Translations under genes and position numbers: made by a program
NCBI RefSeq assembly: GCF_902506495.1
Contig: NZ_LR733265.1
Coordinates: 2,098-66,097 of the forward strand
Source: Pseudomonas sp. 8O
GTDB lineage: Bacteria; Pseudomonadota; Gammaproteobacteria; Pseudomonadales; Pseudomonadaceae
DNA: 64,000 nucleotides
Reading direction: 5' to 3'
Shown here: positions 30,538-41,157 of the stretch, in pieces
How the letters are laid out: every line of letters starts with the position of its first letter
Position numbering within the stretch: the first letter of the stretch is position 1
Notes under the pieces: model-generated
Told to the model about the DNA's origin: nothing
The model's input: only the letters and a program-made list of their open reading frames with translations
Database searches by the model: none

Positions 30538-30566
30538 TTGGTTGTGATGGCGTTTGTGCATAAAAT
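30538..30566 (+). promoter_or_regulatory. Possible sigma-70 promoter of hslO
   Basis: TTGGTT (30538-30543), 17-base spacer, TAAAAT (30561-30566), 35 bases before the hslO ATG. No clear heat-shock (sigma-32) consensus was recognised. Confidence 0.4.
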
Positions 30567-30600
30567 CGCCAGCCTTTTTACAGACTCTGGGCTAGCCGCC

Positions 30601-31488
30601 ATGAACGACTTCAGTCAACGTTTTCTCTTCGACGACACCGACGTGCGGGGCGAAATGGTCGCGTTGCGCGAAAGTTACGCCCATGTGCTGGCCAAGCACG
30701 CCTACCCGCAGCCAGTGGAGCAGCTGCTCGGCGAGATGATGGCCGCCGCGGCCCTGCTGGTTGGCACCCTCAAGTTCGATGGTCTGCTGGTACTGCAGGC
30801 GCGCTCCGAAGGCCCGCTGTCGCTGTTGATGGTGGAATGTTCCAGTGCGCGTGAACTGCGCGGTATCGCCCGCTATGAAGCTGAGCAGATCGGCGCCGAT
30901 GCCGACTTGCAAAGCCTGATGCCCAATGGCGTGCTGGCCATCACCATCGATCCGACCCGGGGCCAGCGCTACCAGGGCATCGTCGACCTGGATGGCGTCG
31001 ACCTGGCCGAGTGCCTGTCCAACTATTTCGCCAGCTCCGAGCAACTGCCGACTCGCTTCTGGCTCAAGGCCGACGGCCAGCGTGCTCGCGGTCTGCTGTT
31101 GCAACAGCTGCCACCGCACCACCAGATCGAGCCCGAGGCACGCGCCGAGAGCTGGAACCATGTGCTGACCCTGGCCGACACCCTGAGCGCCGAAGAGCTG
31201 CTCGGTCTGGACAACCCGACCCTGCTGCATCGCCTCTACCACGAAGAGAATGTGCGTCTGTTCGATGAGCAGCCGCTGGAGTTTCGCTGCAGCTGCTCGC
31301 GTGAGCGTTCTGCCAGCGCCCTGGCCAGCCTCGGTCAGGCCGATGCCGAACTGCTGCTGGCCGAGCAGGGTGGCAGCGTGGTGATCGATTGCCAGTTCTG
31401 CAACGAGCGTTATGCATTCGACGCTGCCGATATCGCCCAGCTGTTCGCCGGCGCTGGCAGCGAGGCACCGTCGCATACACGACATTGA
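30601..31488 (+). CDS. hslO: Redox-regulated chaperone Hsp33
   Basis: 295 residues. The C-terminal zinc/redox switch is complete: CSC in EFRCSCSRE and CQFC in [13 protein letters not shown]. These four cysteines bind zinc when reduced and form disulfides under oxidative stress, turning on holdase activity. The N-terminal domain starts [24 protein letters not shown] 30601 fits the family; an upstream start at 30538 overlaps the promoter. PA5193 by position. Confidence 0.95.
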   Translation: MNDFSQRFLFDDTDVRGEMVALRESYAHVLAKHAYPQPVEQLLGEMMAAAALLVGTLKFDGLLVLQARSEGPLSLLMVECSSARELRGIARYEAEQIGADADLQSLMPNGVLAITIDPTRGQRYQGIVDLDGVDLAECLSNYFASSEQLPTRFWLKADGQRARGLLLQQLPPHHQIEPEARAESWNHVLTLADTLSAEELLGLDNPTLLHRLYHEENVRLFDEQPLEFRCSCSRERSASALASLGQADAELLLAEQGGSVVIDCQFCNERYAFDAADIAQLFAGAGSEAPSHTRH

Positions 31489-31577
31489 TGAACTTTTCTG
31501 AACGATAGCCGTTCTCTATCAGATCGGAGGATGCCAAGCAGTTCGCTTTTCTGGCATACTCCCGCGACTTTTTTACC

Positions 31578-31605
31578 GTGTAGTGCAGTTGCCCCTGCAC
31601 TACAC
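31578..31605 (+). promoter_or_regulatory. Strong hairpin in the pckA leader
   Basis: Perfect 11-bp stem GTGTAGTGCAG / CTGCACTACAC with a 6-base loop, 41 bases before the pckA ATG. A second small hairpin (CGGCC-AGT-GGCCG, 31621-31633) lies close to the ribosome site. A CATACT box upstream (31555-31560) could be the -10. Confidence 0.5.
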
Positions 31606-31645
31606 AACGTTCGGAAGACTCGGCCAGTGGCCGACGGGGACCCTC

Positions 31646-33187
31646 ATGACGCAAGCCAACAACGCCGTGTACACCGACATCAGCGCCGCGCAACTGGTCG
31701 AAGAAGCCATTCGCCGTGGTGAAGGGGAACTGGCCGCCAATGGCGCGCTGGTCGTACGTACTGGTCATCGCACTGGCCGCTCGCCGGCTGATCGCTTCAT
31801 CGTTCAGGAGCCGAGCACCGAGGCGCAGATCGCCTGGGGCGCCATCAACCGTCCGTTCCCGGCCGACAAGTTTGACGCCCTGTGGGATCGCGTCGCCGCC
31901 TTCAACGACGCTCAGGAGCACTTCGTCTCCCACGTTCACGTCGGTTCTGCCGAAGAGCACTACCTGCCGGTCAAGATGACCACCGCGACCGCCTGGCAGA
32001 ACCTGTTCGGACGTCAGCTGTTCATCAACCCGACCACTTACAACCAGGCTGGCAAGGGCGAGTGGCAGATCCTCAACGTTGCCAACTTCGAGTGCGTGCC
32101 TGAGCGTGATGGCACCAACTCCGACGGCTGCGTGATCATCAATTTTGCCGCCAAGAAAGTACTGATCGCCGGCATGCGCTACGCCGGTGAAATGAAGAAA
32201 GCCATGTTCTCCGTGCAGAACTTCCTGCTGCCGGAAAAAGACGTGCTGCCGATGCACTGCGCCGCCAACATCGGCGAAGAGGGCGATGTCACCCTGTTCT
32301 TCGGCCTGTCCGGTACCGGCAAGACCACCCTGTCCGCCGACGAGTCGCGTTACCTGATTGGTGACGACGAGCACGGCTGGGGCGAAGGTGTGGTGTTCAA
32401 CGTCGAAGGTGGTTGCTACGCCAAGTGCATCGACCTGTCCGAGAAGAACGAGCCGGTGATCTGGAAAGCCATCCAGTTCGGTACCGTTCTGGAAAACGTC
32501 GTGCTCGACGAGCAGCGTGTTCCCGATTACGCCGATGACAGCCTGACCCAGAACAGCCGCGCCGCCTACCCGCTGGAATACGTCGAGAAGCGCAGCGAGA
32601 AGAACCTGGGCGGCGAGCCGAACGCCGTGATTTTCCTGACCTGCGACCTGACCGGCGTACTGCCGCCGGTGTCGATCCTCAACAACGAGCAGGCGGCCTA
32701 CCACTTCCTGTCCGGCTACACCGCGCTGGTCGGTTCCACTGAAATGGGTTCGGGCGGCGGCATCAAGTCGACCTTCTCCACCTGCTTCGGTGCACCGTTC
32801 TTCCCGCGTCCGGCCGGCGTATACGCCGAGCTGCTGATCAAGCGCATCAATGCCTTCGGCTCCAAGGTCTACCTGGTCAATACCGGCTGGACCGGTGGTG
32901 GCTACGGCGTTGGCAAGCGTTTCAACATCCCCACCACTCGTGGTGTGATCGCCGCCATCCAGAGCGGCGCGCTGATCGGTGCCGAGACCGAGCACCTGCC
33001 GATCATCAACCTGGATGTGCCCAAGTCGGTTCCGGGCGTCGAGACCAACCTGCTCAACCCGCGCAACACCTGGGCTGACAAGAATGCCTACGACGAAGCC
33101 GCCAAGGGCCTGGCCAAGCTGTTCATCGACAACTTCCAGAAGTTCGATGTCAGCGACGCCATCAAGAACGCCGGGCTGCAGCTGTAA
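31646..33187 (+). CDS. pckA: Phosphoenolpyruvate carboxykinase (ATP)
   Basis: 513 residues, the usual length. It converts oxaloacetate and ATP to phosphoenolpyruvate, CO2 and ADP in gluconeogenesis, central in Pseudomonas growth on organic acids. The nucleotide P-loop [25 protein letters not shown] and the [12 protein letters not shown] region are present. Start ATG 31646 gives [16 protein letters not shown]. Followed by a clear terminator. Confidence 0.97.
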   Translation: MTQANNAVYTDISAAQLVEEAIRRGEGELAANGALVVRTGHRTGRSPADRFIVQEPSTEAQIAWGAINRPFPADKFDALWDRVAAFNDAQEHFVSHVHVGSAEEHYLPVKMTTATAWQNLFGRQLFINPTTYNQAGKGEWQILNVANFECVPERDGTNSDGCVIINFAAKKVLIAGMRYAGEMKKAMFSVQNFLLPEKDVLPMHCAANIGEEGDVTLFFGLSGTGKTTLSADESRYLIGDDEHGWGEGVVFNVEGGCYAKCIDLSEKNEPVIWKAIQFGTVLENVVLDEQRVPDYADDSLTQNSRAAYPLEYVEKRSEKNLGGEPNAVIFLTCDLTGVLPPVSILNNEQAAYHFLSGYTALVGSTEMGSGGGIKSTFSTCFGAPFFPRPAGVYAELLIKRINAFGSKVYLVNTGWTGGGYGVGKRFNIPTTRGVIAAIQSGALIGAETEHLPIINLDVPKSVPGVETNLLNPRNTWADKNAYDEAAKGLAKLFIDNFQKFDVSDAIKNAGLQL

Positions 33188-33204
33188 GCTGACCTGCGCT
33201 CTCT

Positions 33205-33232
33205 GACAAAGCCGCCTGCGGGCGGCTTTGTC
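33205..33232 (+). terminator. Intrinsic terminator after pckA
   Basis: GACAAAGCCGCC-TGCG-GGCGGCTTTGTC, a perfect 12-bp stem, 18 bases after the pckA stop, followed by a short T-rich stretch. Confidence 0.85.
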
Positions 33233-33254
33233 ATTTATGAAGGCCAAGTGCGCC

Positions 33255-33306
33255 GTAGGGCGGGTGAAACCCGCCATGGCCAGAGTGGCGGGTTGCACCC
33301 GCCCAC
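33255..33306. repeat. REP-like inverted pair, family C
   Basis: GTAGGGCGGGTGAAACCCGCC facing GGCGGGTTGCACCCGCCCAC; first member of a three-family REP cluster after pckA. Confidence 0.8.
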
Positions 33307-33313
33307 GAGACTT

Positions 33314-33334
33314 CCCGGATTTCATCCGGGCTAC
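33314..33334. repeat. Single REP-like unit, family D
   Basis: CCCGGATTTCATCCGGGCTAC, one arm only, between a family C pair and a family B pair. Confidence 0.7.
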
Positions 33335-33353
33335 ATACTTTGTCATTTCCGGG

Positions 33354-33416
33354 GTAGGGTGCGCCGTGCGCACCGGCTTAATACGGCAATACGTTGGTGC
33401 GCATGGCGCACCCTAC
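33354..33416. repeat. REP-like inverted pair, family B
   Basis: GTAGGGTGCGCCGTGCGCACC facing GGTGCGCATGGCGCACCCTAC; third member of the cluster, 52 bases before the RecQ-family gene. Confidence 0.82.
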
Positions 33417-33467
33417 CCAACCGCGTTATGGTCATGGGCCATTCGGCGGTCAATGGAGTGACAGCGC

Positions 33468-35392
<1,925 letters not shown>

Positions 35393-35396
<4 letters not shown>

Positions 35397-35452
35397 GGGC
35401 GCCCAGGCGTGCGCACCAGGGATTGCGCGCAAGGCATTGGTGCGTACGGTTC
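35393..35452. repeat. Degenerate family B REP pair overlapping the RecQ stop
   Basis: It begins GTAGGGGCGCCCAGGCGTGCGCACC, whose TAG at 35394-35396 is the stop codon of the helicase gene; the inverted arm (TTGGTGCGTACGG) is eroded. Confidence 0.55.
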
Positions 35453-35463
35453 TCGCCAGTTGT

Positions 35464-35541
35464 GTAGGGTGCGCCGCGCGCACCGATGATCACCTGTGAA
35501 GTGCCTGGTGCGTACAGCCCAAGCGGCCCGCCACACCCTAC
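35464..35541. repeat. REP-like inverted pair, family B, long spacer
   Basis: GTAGGGTGCGCCGCGCGCACC and a distant inverse ending GCCACACCCTAC, next to the previous degenerate pair and just before the convergent lipoprotein gene. Confidence 0.65.
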
Positions 35542-36137
35542 GGGTTAGCGCGTTGCCCTTCGGCCAGCGTCCAGTCCACCAGCTCGCGGGACAATCGATC
35601 CCCCGCCTGGCCGAACGCAGCCACCACGGAGGCAACCGAGGTATCACCCGCCGGCTGGCTGACGCTGAAGCGGCGGCTGGCGAGGATACGCTGGTCGCGT
35701 GCATCGACCAGGCGTGCATCGAGCTGGATCAGCGCCTCGGGAATGCCGTCGCGATACTGGCTATGGAAGCTGCGCAGGTCGCTGACCAGTTCCAGATCGG
35801 CCTGCAGGCGCTGCTCCTCGTTGCTCAGCGCCTGAATCCGCCCGTCGTCGTGGAAGGCATCGAGCAGGCGGCCGCGCAGCAGCTGCGGCGTGCGCTCGCT
35901 CCAGCGCACCCCCTGATAGGTGTTGACCCGACCCGGCTCGGGCAGCACGACGATGCGCGTACCGTCGAGCAGCTGGTTGCTGACCGGGCTGTTCACCCGC
36001 AGCGACCAGTCGACGCGCTGGGTTTGCGCCGGCAGGGCGGCGCCCGGTAGCAGGTAGATATCCAATGGTTCGCTCTGCGGCAGGATCGAGCAGGCGCCGA
36101 GCAGGCCGGCGGCCAGCAGCAGGAACAGGCGCTTCAT
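35538..36137 (-). CDS. ABC-type transport auxiliary lipoprotein (PqiC/YmbA-like)
   Basis: 199 residues. Lipoprotein signal MKRLFLLLAAGLLGAC with the lipobox LGAC, so it is lipid-anchored, most likely in the outer membrane (Ser after Cys, no Asp at +2). PqiC-type body (LRVNSPVSNQLLDGTRIVVLP). Last gene of a four-gene MCE transporter operon; its ATG overlaps the MCE gene stop (ATGA, 36134-36137). Probably receives or passes lipid between the MCE protein and the outer membrane. Confidence 0.87.
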   Translation of the reverse strand: MKRLFLLLAAGLLGACSILPQSEPLDIYLLPGAALPAQTQRVDWSLRVNSPVSNQLLDGTRIVVLPEPGRVNTYQGVRWSERTPQLLRGRLLDAFHDDGRIQALSNEEQRLQADLELVSDLRSFHSQYRDGIPEALIQLDARLVDARDQRILASRRFSVSQPAGDTSVASVVAAFGQAGDRLSRELVDWTLAEGQRANP

Positions 36138-37051
36138 GGTTGGAACTCCTTGATGCTGTCGTTACGCAGCAGGTAGCCGGTGGGGTCCTGCTCCAGGCGA
36201 CGGGAGAAGCCGCGCAGGGCGCCGAGGGTGTCGCGCAGTTCGCTGATGGCGGGACCGAGCTCGCCGATGCCCTGCATGCCATTGTCCAGCGCGCTGCGGT
36301 TGCTCTGCAGCAATTGCTCGATGGTGCGACTGCTGCGCTCCAGCGAGACCATCAGGCGTTCGGCGCTTTCCAGCACCTGGCTACCCTGCTTGTCGAGCAG
36401 TTGATTGGCGTTTTGCATCAACGCGGCGGCTTCACGCGTGGCGGCACTGGTCTGGCGCAGCGCTTCGCCCAGCTCGTCACGCTGGTCAGCGATGCCGGCG
36501 GTGGCCTGCTCCAGATTCTCCAGGGTGCGTGATACGCGCTCGGCGTTCTCGCGCGAGAGCATGCGGTTTGCGCGGTGGAGCAGGCGAGTGATGTTGAGCA
36601 CCAGGTCTTCGCCGTTGGCCATCAGCCGCGAGAGTGGCGAGCGGTCGGCGATGATGATCCCCGGCTCGCCATCCTTGCCCTTGAGCGGCGGACTTTCCGG
36701 ACTGCCGCTGTACAACTGGATCACTGCCAGGCCGGTGATGCCGGTGATCGCCAGGCGGGCGCGGGTGTCCTGCTTGATGGGTGTGTTGCCGACGATGCGG
36801 ATGCGCGCCCGCACGGTACGCGGATCGTCGGGATCCAGGCCAAGGCTGATCACGTCACCGACCTTGATGCCGCTGTATTGAACGGCGCTGCCCTGCGACA
36901 GCCCGGTGACCGCTTCGTTGAAGATCACTTCGTAGTCGGTGACGGCACGATCAGCCCCGGTCTTGTTCAGCCAGAGGCCGAACAGCAGCGCAGCGCTCAC
37001 CGTGACTACGGTGAATAAGCCGATGAGCACGTGATGGGCTCTGGGTTCCAT
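36134..37051 (-). CDS. MCE (MlaD/PqiB-like) lipid transport protein
   Basis: 305 residues. One N-terminal membrane helix (VLIGLFTVVTVSAALLFGLWL), a single MCE domain (about 35-120; YSGIKVGDVISLGLDPDDP), then a long helical/coiled-coil C-terminal half. Single-MCE proteins form hexameric rings that carry phospholipid through the periplasm. It follows the ATPase gene with no gap and overlaps the lipoprotein gene. Confidence 0.9.
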   Translation of the reverse strand: MEPRAHHVLIGLFTVVTVSAALLFGLWLNKTGADRAVTDYEVIFNEAVTGLSQGSAVQYSGIKVGDVISLGLDPDDPRTVRARIRIVGNTPIKQDTRARLAITGITGLAVIQLYSGSPESPPLKGKDGEPGIIIADRSPLSRLMANGEDLVLNITRLLHRANRMLSRENAERVSRTLENLEQATAGIADQRDELGEALRQTSAATREAAALMQNANQLLDKQGSQVLESAERLMVSLERSSRTIEQLLQSNRSALDNGMQGIGELGPAISELRDTLGALRGFSRRLEQDPTGYLLRNDSIKEFQP

Positions 37052-37837
37052 TCATTGACTCCCTGCCGCCGCAGCGGTCTGTGCGGCTGCGCGTCCACGC
37101 GGGCCGTGAAAATATTCCTGAATCCAGGCATCGTCGGTGGCGGCCACCACGTCCAGGCGGTCGGCTACCAGCACCTTCTTCTGGGCCAGCACCGCGACTC
37201 GGTCGCAGATGCTGTAGAGCGTATCCAGGTCATGAGTGACCAGAAATACACTCAGACCCAGGCTGTCGCTGAGGGTGCGGATCAACTGGTCGAAGGCTGC
37301 CGCGCCAATCGGGTCGAGGCCAGCGGTGGGTTCGTCGAGAAACAGGATGTCCGGGTCCAGTGCCAGGGCGCGGGCCAGTGCCGCGCGCTTGACCATGCCG
37401 CCGGACAGCGAGCTGGGGTATTTGTCGGCGGCATCCTGCGGCAGGCCGGCGAGGGCGATCTTGACCCTGGCCAGGCGTTCGGCTGCTGCACGCGTCAGAC
37501 CGGCGTGCTCGATCAGTGGCAGGGCGATGTTCTCACTGACGGTCAGCGAGGAGAACAGCGCGCCGCGCTGGTACAGCACGCCGAAGCGCCGCTCCAGCTG
37601 CGAGCGCCGCTCGGCTGGCAGGCTCAGCAGCTCTTCGCCGAACACCCGCACGGTGCCGGCATTGGGTTGGCGTAGGCCGACGATGCTGCGCAGCAGCACG
37701 GACTTGCCGGTGCCCGAGCCGCCGACCACGCCGAGGATTTCGCCGCGATAGAGGTCGAAGTCCAGATGCTGATGCACCACCTGCGTGCCAAACTGGTTGC
37801 ACAGGTCGCGTACCTCGATGACGGTTGCCTGACTCAC
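37052..37837 (-). CDS. MlaF-like ABC transporter ATPase
   Basis: 261 residues. Walker A GGSGTGKSVLL, signature LSGGMVKRAALARALA, Walker B DILFLDEPTAGLDPIGA and H-loop VTHDLDTLY. The LSGGM signature and DPIGA are typical of Mla-type ATPases. The likely start is GTG 37837 (VSQATVIEVRDLCNQFG), which overlaps the permease stop as GTGA; a much longer open frame upstream is antisense-like shadow. Confidence 0.9.
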   Translation of the reverse strand: MSQATVIEVRDLCNQFGTQVVHQHLDFDLYRGEILGVVGGSGTGKSVLLRSIVGLRQPNAGTVRVFGEELLSLPAERRSQLERRFGVLYQRGALFSSLTVSENIALPLIEHAGLTRAAAERLARVKIALAGLPQDAADKYPSSLSGGMVKRAALARALALDPDILFLDEPTAGLDPIGAAAFDQLIRTLSDSLGLSVFLVTHDLDTLYSICDRVAVLAQKKVLVADRLDVVAATDDAWIQEYFHGPRGRAAAQTAAAAGSQ

Positions 37838-38973
37838 CAGCCCATCTCCATCAGAAACAATGCCGCCAGGGCGTCGAGCAGGATGACGACGAAGATCGAC
37901 TGCACTACCGCCGAGGTGGTGTGCTCGCCCACCGATTGTGCGCTGCCGCTGACCTTGAAGCCTTCCAGACAGCCGATCAGGGCGATCAGGAAAGCAAAGA
38001 TCGGCGCCTTGAGCAGGCCAACGAGGAAGTGCTGCAGCAAGTCGCTGTCCTGCAGGATCGACAGGTACATGGTTGGCGAGATGTCCAGGCTCAGCGCACA
38101 GACCAGCGCGCCGCCGAGCATGCCACTGAGCATGGCGATGAAGGTCAGGATCGGCAGGGCGATGAGCATGGCGAACACCCGCGGCAGCACCAGCAGTTCG
38201 ATCGGGCTCAGGCCGAGGGTGCGGATGGCATCGATTTCCTCGTTGGCCTTCATCGAGCCGATCTGTGCGGTGAAGGCGCTGGCTGTGCGGCCGGCCATGA
38301 GAATAGCGGTGAGCAGCACGCCGAATTCGCGCAGGAAGGAGAAAGCGACCAGATTCACTGTGTAGATGCTGGCACCGAAGTCGGCGAGGATGGTGGCGCC
38401 GAGAAAGGCCACCACGGCGCCGACCAGGAAGGTCAGCAGCGCGACGATGGGCACGGCGTTGAGCCCGCATTGTTCCAGATGGACCGCCAGCGAGGTCAGA
38501 CGCCAACGCGCCGGGCGTACCAGTATCGCCAGCATGCTGGTCAGGGTCAGGCCCATGAACCCGAGCAGCGCACGGCCCTGGCACCACAGACTTTCGACCA
38601 CTTCGCCGATATGCCCAAGTACCTCGCGCAGTGCCGAAGGCGTGGCGTGTTCCTGCACCTGCGCAGTGCCTGCCATGGCGTCTGCCACTGCCAGCAACAG
38701 GGCGCGGCGCTCAGCGCTCAGGGTGTCCTGTTGCGCAAGTTGGCGCAGGCGTTCGCTGCCCAGCAGTTCCACCAGCAGCGCAGCGCCGGCGGTATCCAGC
38801 GCGGCCAGCTCGTCGAGGTCGATGCTTTCCTGGCCGTGCAGGCGTTCGCGCAGGGCCAAGACCTGAGGTTCGAGTTGGCTGTAATGGGCCAGCGTCCAGT
38901 CGCCACCGATGCGCAGGCCGCTGGCTGCATCCGTGCTGCTGGTCTGGAGCGGGGTCAGGTATGGCGTGGTCAT
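37834..38973 (-). CDS. STAS-MlaE fusion permease
   Basis: 379 residues. The N-terminal 110 or so residues form a STAS-like domain (GLRIGGDWTLAHYSQLEPQV, IDLDELAALDTAGAALLVELL), fused to a MlaE/YrbE permease with about five helices and the family motif GRTASAFTAQIGSMKANEEIDAI. In the E. coli Mla system the STAS protein MlaB is a separate subunit bound to the ATPase; here it is in cis. First gene of the operon permease-ATPase-MCE-lipoprotein. I recall an equivalent set at PA3211-PA3214 in PAO1, a different location. Confidence 0.9.
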   Translation of the reverse strand: MTTPYLTPLQTSSTDAASGLRIGGDWTLAHYSQLEPQVLALRERLHGQESIDLDELAALDTAGAALLVELLGSERLRQLAQQDTLSAERRALLLAVADAMAGTAQVQEHATPSALREVLGHIGEVVESLWCQGRALLGFMGLTLTSMLAILVRPARWRLTSLAVHLEQCGLNAVPIVALLTFLVGAVVAFLGATILADFGASIYTVNLVAFSFLREFGVLLTAILMAGRTASAFTAQIGSMKANEEIDAIRTLGLSPIELLVLPRVFAMLIALPILTFIAMLSGMLGGALVCALSLDISPTMYLSILQDSDLLQHFLVGLLKAPIFAFLIALIGCLEGFKVSGSAQSVGEHTTSAVVQSIFVVILLDALAALFLMEMGW

Positions 38974-39130
38974 TGCGACAGCTTAGCGCTGACGGGACCC
39001 GCCAGGCCAGCCGCGGTGCTCAGACTGTGTCGACGGTACGGTGTACAAGCCGTTCGGTCACACTAAAGATCGGATGACGAGCGCATGGACTAAGGTGATG
39101 CTCATTGCCCGAGTTTCGTGAGCGTGCGCC

Positions 39131-40618
39131 ATGTCCGTGGAATATCTTGATGTCCTGATCATCGGGGCCGGCCTTTCCGGTGTCGGCGCCGCTTGCCATT
39201 TGCAGCGCCACTGCGCGGGCAAGCGCTTGGCCATTCTCGAAGGCCGAGAGGCGCTCGGTGGTACCTGGGACCTGTTTCGTTATCCGGGCATCCGCTCCGA
39301 CTCGGACATGTACACCCTCGGCTACAACTTCAAACCCTGGAGCGACCCACAGGCCATTGCCGACGGCCCGTCGATCCGGCGCTACATTGAGGAGACCGCA
39401 CGTGAACATGGCGTCGATGGGCTGATTCGTTATCGGCACAAGGTGCTCAAAGCGGATTGGTGCAGTGCCAGCGCCACCTGGCAGTTGCTGGTGCAGCGCG
39501 GCGACGAGGACGAACCGCTGCGTCTGAGCTGTCAGTTCCTGATGATGTGCACCGGCTATTACCGCTATGAGGCCGGCTACACCCCCGATTTCGTTGGGCG
39601 CGAGAATTACCGGGGTGCATTCATTCATCCGCAGCTGTGGCCCGAGGGTTTCGATCACAGCGGCAAGCGCATCCTGGTGATCGGCAGCGGCGCCACCGCC
39701 GTGACCCTGGTACCGGCACTGGCCGAGCGCGCGGCGCAGGTCATCATGCTGCAGCGTTCGCCCAGCTACGTGATCAACCTGCCGCAGCGCGATGCGCTGT
39801 CCAACTCGCTGCGGCGGGTATTGCCGGAGACCTGGGTGTATCGCCTGGCGCGCGGGCGCAACGTGACCCTGCAACTGGTCTTCTACAAACTGGCCAAGCG
39901 CTTTCCGAATCTGGTGCGGCGGGTCCTGCTTGGGCTGGTGCGGCGGCAACTGGGCGGACGGGTCGATCTGCGCCATTTCAGCCCCCGCTACAAGCCCTGG
40001 GACCAACGCGTCTGTGCGGTGCCCGACGGTGATCTGTTCCGCGTGCTGCGCCAGGGCAAGGCGCAGGTGGTGACCGACGAGATCGAGCGTTTCACCGCGC
40101 AGGGCATCCGCCTGAAAAGCGGCGAGGAGCTGGCTGCCGACGTGATCGTCAGCGCCACCGGTCTGCAGTTGCAGTTGTTCGGTGGCATCGCCGTGAGTGT
40201 CGATGGTGTGCCCTTCGAGGCACCGAAGAGCATGGGCTATCGCGGAATCATGCTACGTGACCTGCCCAATCTGGCGGTGGTGATGGGCTACACCAATGCC
40301 AGCTGGACGCTCAAGGCCGATCTCTCCAGCGAGTACTTTTGCCGCCTGATCCGCCACATGGATGCCATCGGCATGCGGCAGGTAACTCCGCGTGACACCG
40401 ACGGTCGGGCACGGCCGGAGCCGTTTCTCGATCTGCAGTCGGGCTATATCGAGCGGGCTTCACACCTGTTGCCGGCGCAGGGTGATCGGGTGCCCTGGAA
40501 GCTGCATCAGAACTATCTCTTCGATCTGGCGCAGCTGCGTTACGGCAATCTCGAAGACGATTATCTGGTGTTTTCCGCCCCTCAGGGCGAGCAGCAAAGC
40601 GTGTTGGCGCAGTCCTGA
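39131..40618 (+). CDS. Class B flavin monooxygenase (Baeyer-Villiger type)
   Basis: 495 residues. FAD-binding Rossmann motif IIGAGLSGVGAA, GGTWDLFRYPGIRSDSDMY, the monooxygenase fingerprint region YRGAFIHPQLWPEG (GxxxHxxxWP), NADPH-binding VIGSGATAVTL, and the ATG motif SATGLQLQ. Such enzymes insert oxygen into ketones or oxidise soft nucleophiles; the substrate cannot be read. Single gene between the divergent Mla-like operon and the small gene at 40754. Confidence 0.88.
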   Translation: MSVEYLDVLIIGAGLSGVGAACHLQRHCAGKRLAILEGREALGGTWDLFRYPGIRSDSDMYTLGYNFKPWSDPQAIADGPSIRRYIEETAREHGVDGLIRYRHKVLKADWCSASATWQLLVQRGDEDEPLRLSCQFLMMCTGYYRYEAGYTPDFVGRENYRGAFIHPQLWPEGFDHSGKRILVIGSGATAVTLVPALAERAAQVIMLQRSPSYVINLPQRDALSNSLRRVLPETWVYRLARGRNVTLQLVFYKLAKRFPNLVRRVLLGLVRRQLGGRVDLRHFSPRYKPWDQRVCAVPDGDLFRVLRQGKAQVVTDEIERFTAQGIRLKSGEELAADVIVSATGLQLQLFGGIAVSVDGVPFEAPKSMGYRGIMLRDLPNLAVVMGYTNASWTLKADLSSEYFCRLIRHMDAIGMRQVTPRDTDGRARPEPFLDLQSGYIERASHLLPAQGDRVPWKLHQNYLFDLAQLRYGNLEDDYLVFSAPQGEQQSVLAQS

Positions 40619-40753
40619 TCTATAGCGAATGTCCTACAAAAAGTTGCACAATCGCGCCGCTTTCTTTCCTGGCATTGCGCCACTACCATTTTGAGATCTG
40701 AGTCACGGATGAACCAGTGGGTGCAACGTCATCCATCACATGAGGAGTCGGCC

Positions 40754-40921
40754 ATGAAGGAACAGCGCCACCTGCCCGCACTGCGGGAGCACATCGAGCA
40801 GTTGTTGAGCAAAGGCTGGGTCATCGCCAGTCGCAGCCCCATGACGCTGCGCAATGGCAGCCGCTGCTATCTGGTGTCCCACGGCATGCTGATCAGCGAG
40901 TCCGCCACGCGCGCGGCCTGA
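40754..40921 (+). CDS. Small protein of unknown function
   Basis: 55 residues from ATG 40754 (MKEQRHLPALREHIEQLLSKG), with GAGGAG 7 bases upstream. An alternative ATG at 40709 would add 15 residues. No signal peptide or membrane segment; N-terminal amphipathic helix, then a short beta-like end (GSRCYLVSHGMLI). Not recognised. It stands alone, with 133 bases before and 236 after it. Confidence 0.6.
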   Translation: MKEQRHLPALREHIEQLLSKGWVIASRSPMTLRNGSRCYLVSHGMLISESATRAA

Positions 40922-41157
40922 TAACTCTTTCCCGACCGCTGCGTCGTTATCCCGCCTGGCGCAGCGGCGTTTTTGGTTACCGGATATTGCGTCCGTAGCC
41001 TGCCGTATTTCCCCTCTTTCCCCCGTCATAGCCGGGCTGCAGGCATTTCACCGGCATGCTTTCTTTCCCCGATACCTGATCGGCAACGGATGTAACGTCT
41101 TGGTCTGAGCGTGGTCAGTGCCTATAACCAACCGGTCACTGTCAGAGGAGCCACGCC

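Noticed and set aside
31064..33373. A 769-codon open frame antisense to hslO and pckA
   Set aside because: Covers a REP cluster and a terminator and is opposite two confident genes.
37838..38587. N-terminal extension of the MlaF-like ATPase frame
   Set aside because: The extension is Arg/Pro/Gly-rich noise antiparallel in frame to the permease, which is clearly coding over the same bases in another frame.
40640..40740. Possible sigma-54 promoter before the small gene at 40754
   Set aside because: TGGCATTGCGCCA lacks the TGGCAC-N5-TTGC spacing; it looks like chance.
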